Below are positions 8,496 to 17,421 of a stretch of DNA of 64,000 bases, one piece after another (the stretch's first letter is position 1; each line of letters begins with the position of its first letter). The position numbers and the translations under genes are program-made. Below the pieces are notes generated by a model. The model did no database searches and had not been told where the DNA came from. It saw nothing but the letters and a program-made list of their open reading frames with translations. Where the stretch lies: the NCBI RefSeq assembly GCF_000757905.1, contig NZ_JRLH01000005.1, one strand, 5' to 3'. Source of the DNA: Arsenophonus nilaparvatae (GTDB lineage: Bacteria; Pseudomonadota; Gammaproteobacteria; Enterobacterales; Enterobacteriaceae).

Positions 8496-9165
8496 ATGTT
8501 TTTTTGTCACTGGAACTGACACAGATGTGGGTAAGACTGTCGTCAGCTGTGCGCTGCTACAAGCAGCTGCCGATCAGGGTTATCAAACAGCGGGCTATAA
8601 ACCGGTAGCTTCAGGCAGTGAACAGTTAACTATTGGCTTAAGAAATTCAGATGCTCAATTATTAAGAAAAAATAGTAGCGTGAAACTGAATTACCATGAT
8701 GTTAATCCGATCGTTTTTGCTCAAGCAACTTCACCCCATATTGCTAGTCAACTAACAGGGGAGCTTATCGATTGGCAGATAATGCATACAGGATTAAATA
8801 AATTAACACAATCTGCTAACTGGATTATTGTCGAAGGTGCTGGTGGATGGTATACACCGCTTTGTGCTGAGCACACTTTGGCTGATTGGGTTATACAACA
8901 GCAATTGCCAGTGATATTAACAGTTGGCATTAAATTGGGTTGTATTAACCATGCAATATTAACCGCACAGGCCATTGAGCAAAGTGGCTTATTATTGGCA
9001 GGCTGGGTGGCTAATGAAATTGTTTTACCGGGTCAATATCAGCAGGATTATTTGTTAACATTACAGCAACGGCTGTCCGCACCATGTTTAGGCGTTATTC
9101 CGCATTTGCCGAATTGGCAATCTCATTCGATTGGCAAATTTGTCAATTTAGATAACCTACTGTAA
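8488..9165 (+). CDS. bioD: Dethiobiotin synthetase
   Basis: ATP-dependent carboxylase that closes the ureido ring of DAPA to give dethiobiotin. I choose GTG 8488 (MNRCFFVTGTDTDVGKT, 225 residues) because it matches the E. coli N-terminus and has GGA upstream; ATG 8473 would add five residues. The P-loop GTDTDVGKT is at residues 9-17, and EGAGGWYTPL and VGIKLGCINHA are family blocks. It overlaps the end of bioC by 8 bases and closes the operon. Confidence 0.94.
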   Translation: MNRCFFVTGTDTDVGKTVVSCALLQAAADQGYQTAGYKPVASGSEQLTIGLRNSDAQLLRKNSSVKLNYHDVNPIVFAQATSPHIASQLTGELIDWQIMHTGLNKLTQSANWIIVEGAGGWYTPLCAEHTLADWVIQQQLPVILTVGIKLGCINHAILTAQAIEQSGLLLAGWVANEIVLPGQYQQDYLLTLQQRLSAPCLGVIPHLPNWQSHSIGKFVNLDNLL

Positions 9166-9180
9166 TAGGAGTAATTTTGG

Positions 9181-9212
9181 GGCTAAAGCGTTATGCCACT
9201 TTAGCCATATTT
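9181..9212 (+). terminator. Possible terminator of bioBFCD
   Basis: Stem GGCTAAAG / CTTTAGCC with a 10-base loop starts 15 bases after the bioD stop, followed by ATATTTTG. The stem is good, but the T-run is interrupted. Confidence 0.55.
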
Positions 9213-9298
9213 TGCTTGAATTAGCTTAATTGCAACAAATGAAATGCTATTTTTCTTTTTTTTTTCTTATAAAAAAATTTTTTTTTGTGATTATTTTT

Positions 9299-9318
9299 TT
9301 GGCAAAAATTTTTGCCAA
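9299..9318. repeat. Perfect 20-bp palindrome upstream of uvrB
   Basis: TTGGCAAAAATTTTTGCCAA reads identically on both strands. It follows a long T-rich stretch (9244-9300) and lies 50 bases before the inverted DnaA boxes. It could be a protein site or an AT-rich bend; I know no assigned function. Confidence 0.6.
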
Positions 9319-9367
9319 TGCTCAAGTGAAAATCTTACAACTATTGGTGCTGAAAAGAATTTCTTGA

Positions 9368-9392
9368 GTTATCCACTATTCCTGTGGATAAC
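9368..9392. promoter_or_regulatory. Inverted pair of DnaA boxes upstream of uvrB
   Basis: GTTATCCAC at 9368-9376 and GTGGATAAC at 9384-9392 form a perfect 9-base inverted repeat around 7 bases. The right copy read on the minus strand is the perfect DnaA box TTATCCACA (9383-9391); the left copy TTATCCACT differs at one base. A further near-match, TTATCCCCA on the minus strand, is at 9587-9595. DnaA involvement in uvrB control has been proposed for E. coli, so this may be conserved regulation. Confidence 0.6.
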
Positions 9393-9668
9393 CTTGTGTA
9401 TTAGATCTAGAAAAGTTACGCTAACCGAGATGGGATGAGGCTTGGCTGGCAGTTGATGCCATTCTCGGCTCTGAAGTAAAATTTTATAAATATTAACATG
9501 TTATATAAAATCAAGTCTGAAATGATATATAATAAAGTTTTACATTGGCTGATTAGCATAAAATATAATTCAAGGTAAAAAAAGCTTGGGGATAACTAAG
9601 TTATTAAAATGATAAATATATGTAAATAATTGGTTGTGGGTGAAACTGGGTTTTTATTTCTGCTGTCA

Positions 9669-9696
9669 TTGAAACTGTTTTTTTATCCAGTATGAT
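9669..9696 (+). promoter_or_regulatory. uvrB promoter with LexA (SOS) box
   Basis: A 20-base LexA site with the CTG-N10-CAG core lies at 9673-9692 and appears identical to the E. coli uvrB SOS box as I remember it. It sits inside a sigma70-type promoter, TTGAAA (9669-9674), 16 bases, TATGAT (9691-9696), so LexA binding would block polymerase directly. This supports SOS induction of uvrB. Confidence 0.85.
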
Positions 9697-9725
9697 AAAG
9701 AAATATTTTTAGTAGAGAGGGTTAG

Positions 9726-11738
9726 ATGAGTAAAGTCTTCAAATTGCATGCTGAATTTCAACCTGCCGGTGATCAGCCTGCAGCGATAAAGAAATTAATC
9801 GAAGGTCTTAATGATGGATTGGCTCATCAAACCTTACTTGGTGTCACCGGATCGGGTAAAACATTCACTATCGCTAATGTTATTGAGCAGGTTAACCGCC
9901 CGGTAATGGTAATGGCTCACAATAAGACGTTGGCTGCACAATTGTATAGTGAGATGAAGGCTTTTTTCCCTGACAATGCGGTGGAATATTTTGTTTCTTA
10001 TTATGATTATTATCAACCAGAAGCGTATGTTCCAAGCTCCGATACCTTTATTGAAAAAGATGCTTCTATTAACGAACATATTGAACAGATGCGACTCTCT
10101 GCCACTAAAGCGCTGCTTGAAAGACGTGATGTTATTGTTGTTGCTTCGGTATCAGCGATTTATGGTTTAGGTGATCCTGATAGCTATCTAAAAATGATGC
10201 TTCATTTAACCAAAGGTATGATTATTGATCAGCGAGCTATCTTACGCCGTCTGGCCGATTTGCAATATAGCCGCAATGATCAAGCATTTCAGCGAGGTAC
10301 ATTTAGAGTTAGGGGGGAAGTGATTGATATTTTTCCTGCCGAATCAGATCAATATGCGTTAAGAGTTGAATTATTTGATGAGGAAGTAGAACGGCTAGCG
10401 CTTTTTGATCCCTTAACCGGACAGATCCAACATAATGTACCGCGATTTACCATTTATCCTAAAACCCACTATGTAACTCCGCGTGAGCGTATCCTTGAAG
10501 CCATGGAGCAGATTAAAACTGAATTGGCACAAAGACGTAAATTACTACTGGAAAATAGTAAACTTGTTGAAGAGCAGCGGTTAACACAGCGTACCCAGTT
10601 TGATTTAGAGATGATGAATGAATTGGGTTATTGTTCTGGTATTGAAAATTATTCACGTTATCTTTCTGGTCGTGCAACCGGTGAACCACCACCAACGTTG
10701 TTTGACTATTTACCCGCAGATGGTTTATTAGTTATTGATGAATCGCATGTCAGCATCCCACAGATTGGCGGTATGTATCGTGGTGATCGCTCGCGTAAAG
10801 AGACATTGGTAGAATATGGTTTTCGCTTACCTTCTGCGTTGGATAATCGCCCATTACGTTTTGAGGAATTTGAAGCACTTTCCCCACAAACAATTTATAT
10901 TTCTGCCACGCCAGGTAAGTATGAATTGGAAAAATCGGCAAATGAAATTATTGAGCAAGTTGTGCGGCCAACTGGCTTACTCGATCCCGAAATTGAAGTT
11001 CGTCCGGTAGCCACTCAGGTTGATGATCTGTTATCTGAAATCAATTTGCGTACAGCGGTAAATGAACGGGTACTAGTAACAACGTTAACCAAAAGAATGG
11101 CAGAAGATTTGACCGATTATCTGCAAGAACATGACATAAAGGTTCGTTATTTGCATTCAGATATTGATACCGTTGAACGGGTCGAAATTATTCGTGATTT
11201 GCGATTAGGCGTATTTGATGTTTTAGTGGGCATCAACTTGTTGCGTGAAGGGTTGGACATGCCAGAGGTATCACTAGTTGCTATCTTAGACGCAGATAAA
11301 GAAGGATTTTTACGTTCAGAGCGTTCATTAATTCAAACGATTGGGCGTGCAGCGCGTAACCTGAAAGGTAAAGCTATTTTATATGGCGATAAGGTTACTG
11401 ATTCAATGGCAAAAGCGATTAAAGAAACGGAACGTCGTCGCGAAAAGCAAATCGCCTTTAATCAACAGCATGGTATTGTACCTAAAGGTTTAAATAAAAA
11501 AGTTGGCGATATTTTACAAGTCGGTGTACCAGTATCGGCAAAAGGTAAACATAAACAACCGCAAGTATCACCGATTATCGAAGATTATCAGAAACTTTCG
11601 ACCAAAGAATTGGAGCTTAAAATTCAGGCGTTAGAAGCACAAATGTATCGTTATGCACAAGATCTTGAATTTGAACAAGCAGCCAGTTTACGCGATCAAA
11701 TTCAATTGCTACGTGAACAGTTTATTGCTAATTCTTAA
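9726..11738 (+). CDS. uvrB: UvrABC excision nuclease subunit B
   Basis: 670 residues (E. coli 673), the DNA-damage verification helicase of nucleotide excision repair. Walker A GVTGSGKT is at residues 39-46, the damage-probing beta-hairpin YYDYYQPEAYVP follows near residue 92, DESH is in LLVIDESHVSIPQ, and helicase motif VI QTIGRAARN is near 540. The C-terminal UVR domain that binds UvrC is present (LEAQMYRYAQDLEFEQAASLRDQI region). It is transcribed alone from an SOS promoter and converges with ybhK. Intact. Confidence 0.97.
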   Translation: MSKVFKLHAEFQPAGDQPAAIKKLIEGLNDGLAHQTLLGVTGSGKTFTIANVIEQVNRPVMVMAHNKTLAAQLYSEMKAFFPDNAVEYFVSYYDYYQPEAYVPSSDTFIEKDASINEHIEQMRLSATKALLERRDVIVVASVSAIYGLGDPDSYLKMMLHLTKGMIIDQRAILRRLADLQYSRNDQAFQRGTFRVRGEVIDIFPAESDQYALRVELFDEEVERLALFDPLTGQIQHNVPRFTIYPKTHYVTPRERILEAMEQIKTELAQRRKLLLENSKLVEEQRLTQRTQFDLEMMNELGYCSGIENYSRYLSGRATGEPPPTLFDYLPADGLLVIDESHVSIPQIGGMYRGDRSRKETLVEYGFRLPSALDNRPLRFEEFEALSPQTIYISATPGKYELEKSANEIIEQVVRPTGLLDPEIEVRPVATQVDDLLSEINLRTAVNERVLVTTLTKRMAEDLTDYLQEHDIKVRYLHSDIDTVERVEIIRDLRLGVFDVLVGINLLREGLDMPEVSLVAILDADKEGFLRSERSLIQTIGRAARNLKGKAILYGDKVTDSMAKAIKETERRREKQIAFNQQHGIVPKGLNKKVGDILQVGVPVSAKGKHKQPQVSPIIEDYQKLSTKELELKIQALEAQMYRYAQDLEFEQAASLRDQIQLLREQFIANS

Positions 11739-11811
11739 AGCATTAGACAATTTTTATCCGCAGTGCGGTGCAGCCACGCCCTCTAAGGCGGGGTGGGTGC
11801 CAAGCAAGCCG

Positions 11812-12765
11812 TTAGCTGGCATTCGGGTAAGGAGATAAATTAAAAGGTTTAAGTTGATGAATTTTGTGTGCCATGTCTTCAATAGCCTGGCGCAATAAGT
11901 CTCGATCATGGCGGTAACAGACATTTTGGTCAGCCAGTTTTCTTTGGAGCACGATTCGATCTGGTAGGCTTGATGTATTGGTTACTGGACCAGCGATAAC
12001 CGCATCAATTTTCTGTTGGCCAATGTGTTTTTCAATCATTGCAATTTTTTCGGTTAGTTGCATATTGGCAGCGGGTTGGTTTAGTTCTTTACCAAGATTA
12101 CCAATATAGATGATTGCTGCCCGGCATGCTTGTAATGCTTGCGTTAGGTCATTCATTAGAAATAAAGGCATCAGGCTGGTTAAAAAGCTACCTGGGCCAA
12201 TGATGATCAAATCAGCATTATGGATAGCATCGAGAGCCTCTGGCGTGCAACTTACCTGAGGAGATAACATTAATTTTTGTGGTAGAGAGGTGAGTTGATC
12301 AACATTAACTTCGCCATAGATTTCATTGCCCATCAAATCGATTGCCAGTAAATCAGCCGGTTGCTCGGACATAGGAATAAGATGCGCCTTCACTTTTAAT
12401 AGACTACGAATTAAGTTGATCGCATCTAACGGTCTAACACTGAGATGATCAAGCGATTTTAGCATTAAGTTACCCAGATTATGGCCACCAAGTTCACCGT
12501 TACCGGCAAAACGATATTCAAACATAGTTGATGCAATCGACGGTTCCGTAATTAATTGGTTTAAACAGTTGCGCGTATCTCCCCAGGCAATACCACCTTC
12601 AGAACGGCGAATTCGACCGGTAGAGCCACCATCATCGGTTGTAGTGACAATCCCTGTTAATTGAGAATTTAGAAAGGCAAGGGATGACATCACCCGACCC
12701 AAGCCATGACCACCACCCAGCGCGACAACTTGGCCTAAATTATTAAGAATACTGCGATTATGCAT
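11812..12765 (-). CDS. ybhK: YvcK/YbhK family gluconeogenesis-associated protein
   Basis: About 317 residues from ATG 12765, chosen because AGGGGA precedes it and MHNRSILNNLGQVVALGGGHGLGR fits the E. coli YbhK start; an upstream ATG at 12819 has no RBS. The family (CofD-like fold) binds UDP-sugars and is linked to cell shape and carbon use in Bacillus; its biochemical role in enterobacteria is not settled. Signatures seen are ALGGGHGLGR, TTTDDGGSTGRIR, GDTRNCLNQL, GHNLGNLML and DLIIIGPGSF. It sits between uvrB and moaA as in E. coli. The 70 bases between the uvrB and ybhK stops are unusually GC-rich for this window. Confidence 0.94.
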   Translation of the reverse strand: MHNRSILNNLGQVVALGGGHGLGRVMSSLAFLNSQLTGIVTTTDDGGSTGRIRRSEGGIAWGDTRNCLNQLITEPSIASTMFEYRFAGNGELGGHNLGNLMLKSLDHLSVRPLDAINLIRSLLKVKAHLIPMSEQPADLLAIDLMGNEIYGEVNVDQLTSLPQKLMLSPQVSCTPEALDAIHNADLIIIGPGSFLTSLMPLFLMNDLTQALQACRAAIIYIGNLGKELNQPAANMQLTEKIAMIEKHIGQQKIDAVIAGPVTNTSSLPDRIVLQRKLADQNVCYRHDRDLLRQAIEDMAHKIHQLKPFNLSPYPNAS

Positions 12766-13065
12766 TACTTCCCCTATTTTATTATTTGCTGATAGCGGTT
12801 TGACATAATTGATTATCAAATATCAGACCTTATTGAATTAACGTGATATTAAACAATAACTTTGTCATTCTTTTATATTACATTATTTTCCGCTAATTGA
12901 TTAACTTGTTGAATTGCAACCTATAGATTTGAGTGCTTAATCGCTTTTTAAAATATTTAGCAATAAGATTTATAGCAATCATCACATTACGCTATTATTG
13001 TATGTGGTGTTATTAACTCCTAGCCTTTTTACCTAAGTTTGTGAACTTAACATTTAAATAGGGTA

Positions 13066-13141
13066 TTGAGGCCGTGGCATTTATCAGCCACCAGGGTGCA
13101 AGGTAGAAATGCCTGCATCTCCCGTATTTGGAAAGGCGTTA
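13066..13141 (+). promoter_or_regulatory. Probable molybdenum cofactor (Moco) riboswitch leader of moaA
   Basis: The leader just before moaA is far more GC-rich and structured than nearby intergenic DNA. It holds the hairpin GTGGC-ATTTATCA-GCCAC, then GGGTGCA paired with TGCA..CCC around AGGTAGAAATGCC, and a closing GCC..GGC pairing that ends next to the moaA RBS. The Moco RNA motif occupies this place in E. coli and represses moaA when cofactor is plentiful. Exact borders are estimated. A covariance search with the Rfam Moco model would settle it. Confidence 0.7.
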
Positions 13142-13143
13142 TT

Positions 13144-14124
13144 ATGACTCAACTTATTGATACTTTTGCCCGTAAATTCTATTACTTAAGACTATCCATA
13201 ACGGATGTATGTAATTTTCGCTGCACATATTGTCTACCAAATGGATATAAATCGAATGGTGATCAAGCCTTTTTATCGTTGCAGGAAATTGCTTTTCTGA
13301 CTAAAGCTTTCGCTGAGCTTGGTACCGAAAAAATTCGCTTAACCGGCGGCGAACCCACCATGCGCCGTGATTTTATTGACATTATTGCTACCATCAAACA
13401 AAACCATGCGATCAAGAAAATTGCCCTAACTACTAATGGTTATCGACTGGCCAGAAATGTTAGCCAGTGGAAAAATGCCGGTTTAACGGATATTAATGTC
13501 AGTGTTGATAGTCTTGATCCGCGACAGTTTTTAGCCATTACTGGGCAAGATAAATTTTTTCAAGTCATGGCCGGGATTGATGCTGCTTTAGAGGCAGGTT
13601 ATGACAAAATAAAAGTCAATGTTGTGTTGATGAAAAACATCAATGACAGTAATTTAGCGAGTTTTATCAACTGGATCAAACTGCGGCCAATCCAACTACG
13701 ATTTATTGAATTAATGGAAACTGGCGAGAGTGATAAAATATTTCGTCGTCACCATGTCTCAGGCGAAAAGATCCGGCGGCGGTTATTAGAGCAAAATTGG
13801 CAGCAAATACCACGCTGTCGTTCTGATGGACCGGCCCAGGTTTTTAAGCACCCTGATTACTATGGTGAAATTGGTTTAATCATGCCTTATGAGCAGAATT
13901 TTTGTCAAAGTTGTAATCGCTTACGGGTCTCTTCTATCGGTCATCTTCATCTCTGTCTGTTTGGCGAGCGCAGTATTATTTTACGCGATCTATTGGTTGA
14001 TGCATCCCAATCTGAGGCATTAAAAGCACGTATTCGGGCAGAATTACAGTTAAAACGTGCAAGCCATTTTCTTCATCAAGGAGATAGTGGTATCACGTCA
14101 AATCTTTCAATTATTGGGGGATAA
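13144..14124 (+). CDS. moaA: GTP 3',8-cyclase MoaA
   Basis: 326 residues from ATG 13144 (MTQLIDTFARKFYYLRLSI), as in E. coli; the in-frame extension back to 13066 runs through the riboswitch and is rejected. Radical SAM enzyme that starts molybdopterin synthesis by cyclising GTP. N-terminal cluster cysteines C23, C27, C30 (CNFRCTYC), C-terminal cluster CQSCNRLR plus the later HLCLFG cysteine, and the catalytic C-terminal Gly-Gly (SIIGG) are all present. First gene of moaACDE. Confidence 0.96.
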   Translation: MTQLIDTFARKFYYLRLSITDVCNFRCTYCLPNGYKSNGDQAFLSLQEIAFLTKAFAELGTEKIRLTGGEPTMRRDFIDIIATIKQNHAIKKIALTTNGYRLARNVSQWKNAGLTDINVSVDSLDPRQFLAITGQDKFFQVMAGIDAALEAGYDKIKVNVVLMKNINDSNLASFINWIKLRPIQLRFIELMETGESDKIFRRHHVSGEKIRRRLLEQNWQQIPRCRSDGPAQVFKHPDYYGEIGLIMPYEQNFCQSCNRLRVSSIGHLHLCLFGERSIILRDLLVDASQSEALKARIRAELQLKRASHFLHQGDSGITSNLSIIGG

Positions 14125-14156
14125 ATGCGATTTTTAGCGATCTCAAGGAGCTTAAA

Positions 14157-14636
14157 ATGTCTCAATTAACCCATATCAACTCAGCGGGTGAGGCGCATAT
14201 GGTGGATGTGGCTGCTAAAGCGGAAACCATACGTGAAGCGCGGGCTGAAGCATTTATAACAATGAATGCTAAGACGCTTAATATGATTATCAATGGTAGT
14301 CATCATAAAGGTGATGTTTTTGCTACCGCTCGGATTGCTGGTATTCAGGCCGCTAAAAAAACGTGGGATCTGATCCCGCTTTGCCATCCACTATTACTCA
14401 GTAAAGTGGAAGTTTTACTGGAAGCACAAACAAGCAATAATCGCATTCGAATTGAGTCATATTGTCGGTTATCCGGTAAAACTGGCGTTGAAATGGAAGC
14501 GTTGACCGCTGCATCAATTGCCGCATTAACCATTTATGATATGTGTAAAGCGGTGCAGAAAGATATGGTGATTAGTGCGGTTAGATTATTGGAAAAAACG
14601 GGTGGGAAATCCGGTGATTTTAAGGTAACACCATGA
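14157..14636 (+). CDS. moaC: Cyclic pyranopterin monophosphate synthase MoaC
   Basis: 159 residues, with RBS AAGGAG. Converts the MoaA product into cyclic pyranopterin monophosphate. Key blocks are KGDVFATARIAGIQAAKKTWDLIPLCHP-type (seen near residues 51-78), GKTGVEMEALTA and the C-terminal KTGGKSGDF with the catalytic lysine. It follows moaA directly: the moaB gene that separates them in E. coli is absent. Its stop overlaps the moaD start. Confidence 0.96.
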   Translation: MSQLTHINSAGEAHMVDVAAKAETIREARAEAFITMNAKTLNMIINGSHHKGDVFATARIAGIQAAKKTWDLIPLCHPLLLSKVEVLLEAQTSNNRIRIESYCRLSGKTGVEMEALTAASIAALTIYDMCKAVQKDMVISAVRLLEKTGGKSGDFKVTP

Positions 14637-14878
14637 TTAAAGTGCTTTTCTTTGCCCAAGTCCGTGAATTGACAGGCACTGATAGGTTAGAGTTAGAAAA
14701 TCGTTATTCCACCGTAGAAGAATTACGTGATGCATTAAGCCAACGTGGAGAGCGCTGGGCATTAGCACTAGATCACAAAAAACTGCTTTTTGCGGTCAAT
14801 CATACCTTTGTACAGTCAGATCATCCATTAACTGCTGGCGATGAAATCGCATTTTTTCCACCGGTAACGGGAGGATAA
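14633..14878 (+). CDS. moaD: Molybdopterin synthase sulfur carrier subunit MoaD
   Basis: 81 residues, ubiquitin-fold small subunit whose C-terminal Gly-Gly (FFPPVTGG) is thiocarboxylated by MoeB and donates sulfur to precursor Z inside the MoaDE complex. Start ATG overlaps the moaC stop by 4 bases (ATGA). Full length, intact tail. Confidence 0.96.
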   Translation: MIKVLFFAQVRELTGTDRLELENRYSTVEELRDALSQRGERWALALDHKKLLFAVNHTFVQSDHPLTAGDEIAFFPPVTGG

Positions 14879-15337
14879 ATGACAAATACACGATTGCTTA
14901 TTCAACAAGCGAATTTTAATGTTGGTGAACAATATGAATGGTTAGCACAATGTTATGATGATGGTGCGGTGGTTACTTTCACTGGTAAAGTGCGTAATCA
15001 CAACTTGGGTGATAGTATTAACACCCTCACTCTTGAACATTATCCAGTCATGACAGAGAAAGCGTTACAGGATATTGCCAATGAAGCGCGTGGTCGTTGG
15101 CAGTTGCAACGCATCTGTATTATTCATCGGATTGGTACTTTACAGCCGGGTGAGGAAATCGTGTTTGTGGGTGTTACTAGCGATCATCGTAGTAGCGCTT
15201 TTTTAGCGGCAGAATTTATTATGGATTATATGAAAACAAAAGCGCCATTTTGGAAAAAAGAGCATTTAGCTCAAGGGCAAAACAGTCGTTGGGTTGAGGC
15301 CAGAGCGAGTGATCAAGCCGCATTTCAGCGTTGGTAA
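14879..15337 (+). CDS. moaE: Molybdopterin synthase catalytic subunit MoaE
   Basis: 152 residues, large subunit that transfers two sulfurs from MoaD to precursor Z. The catalytic lysine block MDYMKTKAPFWKKEHL and the nearby arginine-rich SDHRSSAFLAAEF are present. ATG follows the moaD stop TAA directly, with GGGAGG as RBS. Last gene of the operon; I see only a weak A/T hairpin after it, no strong terminator. Confidence 0.96.
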   Translation: MTNTRLLIQQANFNVGEQYEWLAQCYDDGAVVTFTGKVRNHNLGDSINTLTLEHYPVMTEKALQDIANEARGRWQLQRICIIHRIGTLQPGEEIVFVGVTSDHRSSAFLAAEFIMDYMKTKAPFWKKEHLAQGQNSRWVEARASDQAAFQRW

Positions 15338-15533
15338 CACAATTTTTATTGAATTTATTTCAATTTATTGAAATTTAGCTAAATAAAGTAAAAGTAATGT
15401 AAAACCTTCTCTTATTTGCGCATATCAAACCATGGTTTTAGCCAGAAATTATGATAGACTTAATTTAAGTTTACTGAGTTATTTAGTTTACTAAATAGCT
15501 TTATCTTTAACGCAAGTGATGAGGGTAATCATC

Positions 15534-16244
15534 ATGGATCGATTTGAACATCAAAATGATTCGATCGTCCAGCGCGCTGGCGCAGGTATTCAAACCTATA
15601 TGGCGCAAGTATACGGCTGGATGACGGTAGGTTTGTTATTAACTGCGTTTGTTGCTTGGTATGCGATTAATAATAGTAATATTATTATGTATCTGGCGAC
15701 GCATAGTTGGGTATTGATAGGCCTCATTGTTGCTGAATTTGCATTAGTCATAGGATTATCATTTCTGTTGCCCAAATTGAGTGGCGCGCTGGCAACGGCC
15801 ATGTTTATGCTCTACTCGGCGCTGACAGGCTTAACCATTTCTCTCGTATTAGTTGCCTACACTGGCGCTTCGGTTGCCAGTACCTTCTTTATCACTGCTG
15901 CTATGTTTGGGGCACTTAGTTTTTATGGTTATACAACCAAACGTAGTTTAAGTGGTATGGGTAGTTTTTTATTTATGGCACTAATCGGGCTAATTATTGC
16001 TTCATTGGTCAATATTTGGCTGCAAAGTTCTGGCTTAACGTTGGTTATCACCTACGCCAGTGTATTAATTTTTGCAGGTTTGACGGCTTATGATACACAG
16101 AAACTGAAAGACATGGGCAGCCAAATTGATAGTCGAGATCAAGAAGGTATGCGTAAATACGCTATTCTTGGTGCATTGACACTCTATTTAGATTTTATTA
16201 ACTTGTTCTTAATGATGTTACGTATTCTAGGCGATCGTCGTTAA
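15534..16244 (+). CDS. ybhL: Bax inhibitor-1/YccA family inner membrane protein YbhL
   Basis: 236 residues from ATG 15534 (MDRFEHQNDSIVQRAGAG), preceded by GAGGG; an ATG at 15516 is less likely. Seven hydrophobic segments, beginning VGLLLTAFVAWYAI, and the family C-terminus LTLYLDFINLFLMMLRILG. BI-1 family proteins are pH-sensitive calcium leak channels in studied members; the E. coli function is unclear. A 10-base A/T inverted repeat (15477-15500) lies upstream. It follows moaE as in E. coli. Confidence 0.93.
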   Translation: MDRFEHQNDSIVQRAGAGIQTYMAQVYGWMTVGLLLTAFVAWYAINNSNIIMYLATHSWVLIGLIVAEFALVIGLSFLLPKLSGALATAMFMLYSALTGLTISLVLVAYTGASVASTFFITAAMFGALSFYGYTTKRSLSGMGSFLFMALIGLIIASLVNIWLQSSGLTLVITYASVLIFAGLTAYDTQKLKDMGSQIDSRDQEGMRKYAILGALTLYLDFINLFLMMLRILGDRR

Positions 16245-16258
16245 TTTAATCTGTTTGT

Positions 16259-16298
16259 TAAAAAAATCCTGCTGATAATGTTAGCGGGATTTTTTATT
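16259..16298 (+). terminator. Rho-independent terminator of ybhL
   Basis: AATCCTGCT / AGCGGGATT stem with one G-T pair and a 9-base loop, flanked by AAAAAA and TTTTTTATTTT. It can act in both directions and separates ybhL from the convergent ybhR. Confidence 0.85.
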
Positions 16299-16305
16299 TT
16301 ACCAT

Positions 16306-17412
16306 TTAGGCAATTTTTCGGCGAAATAACCAATAAGCCAGGCTTGTGGTAAATAATGAAATAATCAGTAATGGCCACAAATTGTGCCATAGTACGGCCA
16401 AATCGGCATTTTTTAAATAAATTTGTTTAGTAATATCAGTAAAATGTCGAATAGGATTGATCCAGGTGACATTTTGTAACCAAGCCGGCATATTTTCTAT
16501 AGGTGAGACGTAACCTGATAGCAATATTGACGGCATCATAAAGACAAACACACCAATAAACGCTTGTTGCTGAGTTGAGCATATAGCGGAGATCAATAAA
16601 CCAAAACCCACTAATGACAAACCATAAATTGCCATCGTAGTATAAAAAATAAACAATGAACCGGAAAATGGAATTTTGTAACAGAAAATCCCGATAATCA
16701 GCACCAATGTTGCCTGAAAGGTGGCAATAAGTAATGCTGGCACTGCTTTACCGATAAAGATCTGCCAGGTAGTCAGGGGTGAAACCAGTAACTGATCAAG
16801 TGTGCCTTGTTCACGCTCACGGGCAATTGACAATGAAGTGACGACTAATACACCAATGGTAGTAATTAATGCTACCAAGGATGGAACAATAAACCATTTG
16901 TAATCAAGATTAGGGTTATACCAATGACGAATGATTAATTCGCTATTATTATGCGCTATCTGCTGGTTTGTTAATTGTTGTTGATAATTTTCAATAACCT
17001 GGCTAACTGTGTTAGCGGCGATTTGAGCACTATTAGAATTTCTACCATCAAGTATTAGTTGAACCGGCGTCGATTTTCTTTGTGCCAGTTGAGCACTAAA
17101 ATTTTGCGGAAAATGTACCACTAAAAGTGCTTTACGATTATTGATTGTTTCAGCAACTTGTTGATTATTATTAAGTAGTAAGACTTTAGAGAAAGTCGTC
17201 GATTTTGCCAATCGTTGTGTTAATTCAATCGAATCTTGGCCTTTATCCGCATTAAAGATAGCTATTGTAGTGTTAGTGACATCTAAAGTAGCGGCCAGTG
17301 GAAATAAGATCATTTGGAAAATAACCGGTAGGATCAATATTGCGCGGGTTTGAGGCTCTTGTAGTAGTGACTGTAATTCTTTGATAATCAGTGTATAGAG
17401 ACGGTGTAGCAT
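16306..17412 (-). CDS. ybhR: ABC exporter permease YbhR
   Basis: 368 residues, ABC-2 type permease: one N-terminal transmembrane helix (residues 23-45), a periplasmic domain of about 130 residues, then five hydrophobic helices with the motif LSIAREREQGTLDQLLVSPL. In E. coli YbhR pairs with YbhS and is driven by YbhF, with YbhG as the periplasmic adaptor; the system exports chloramphenicol, cefoperazone and sodium in reported studies. Starts 9 bases after ybhS, last gene of ybhGFSR. Confidence 0.94.
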   Translation of the reverse strand: MLHRLYTLIIKELQSLLQEPQTRAILILPVIFQMILFPLAATLDVTNTTIAIFNADKGQDSIELTQRLAKSTTFSKVLLLNNNQQVAETINNRKALLVVHFPQNFSAQLAQRKSTPVQLILDGRNSNSAQIAANTVSQVIENYQQQLTNQQIAHNNSELIIRHWYNPNLDYKWFIVPSLVALITTIGVLVVTSLSIAREREQGTLDQLLVSPLTTWQIFIGKAVPALLIATFQATLVLIIGIFCYKIPFSGSLFIFYTTMAIYGLSLVGFGLLISAICSTQQQAFIGVFVFMMPSILLSGYVSPIENMPAWLQNVTWINPIRHFTDITKQIYLKNADLAVLWHNLWPLLIISLFTTSLAYWLFRRKIA

Positions 17413-17421
17413 ATTCTCTCC

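Noticed and set aside
9244..9438. Open frame of 64 codons after bioD
   Set aside because: It is made of poly-T-derived phenylalanines, lacks an RBS and crosses the palindrome and DnaA boxes.
13066..13143. In-frame N-terminal extension of moaA
   Set aside because: It coincides with the structured Moco leader and is absent from MoaA proteins.
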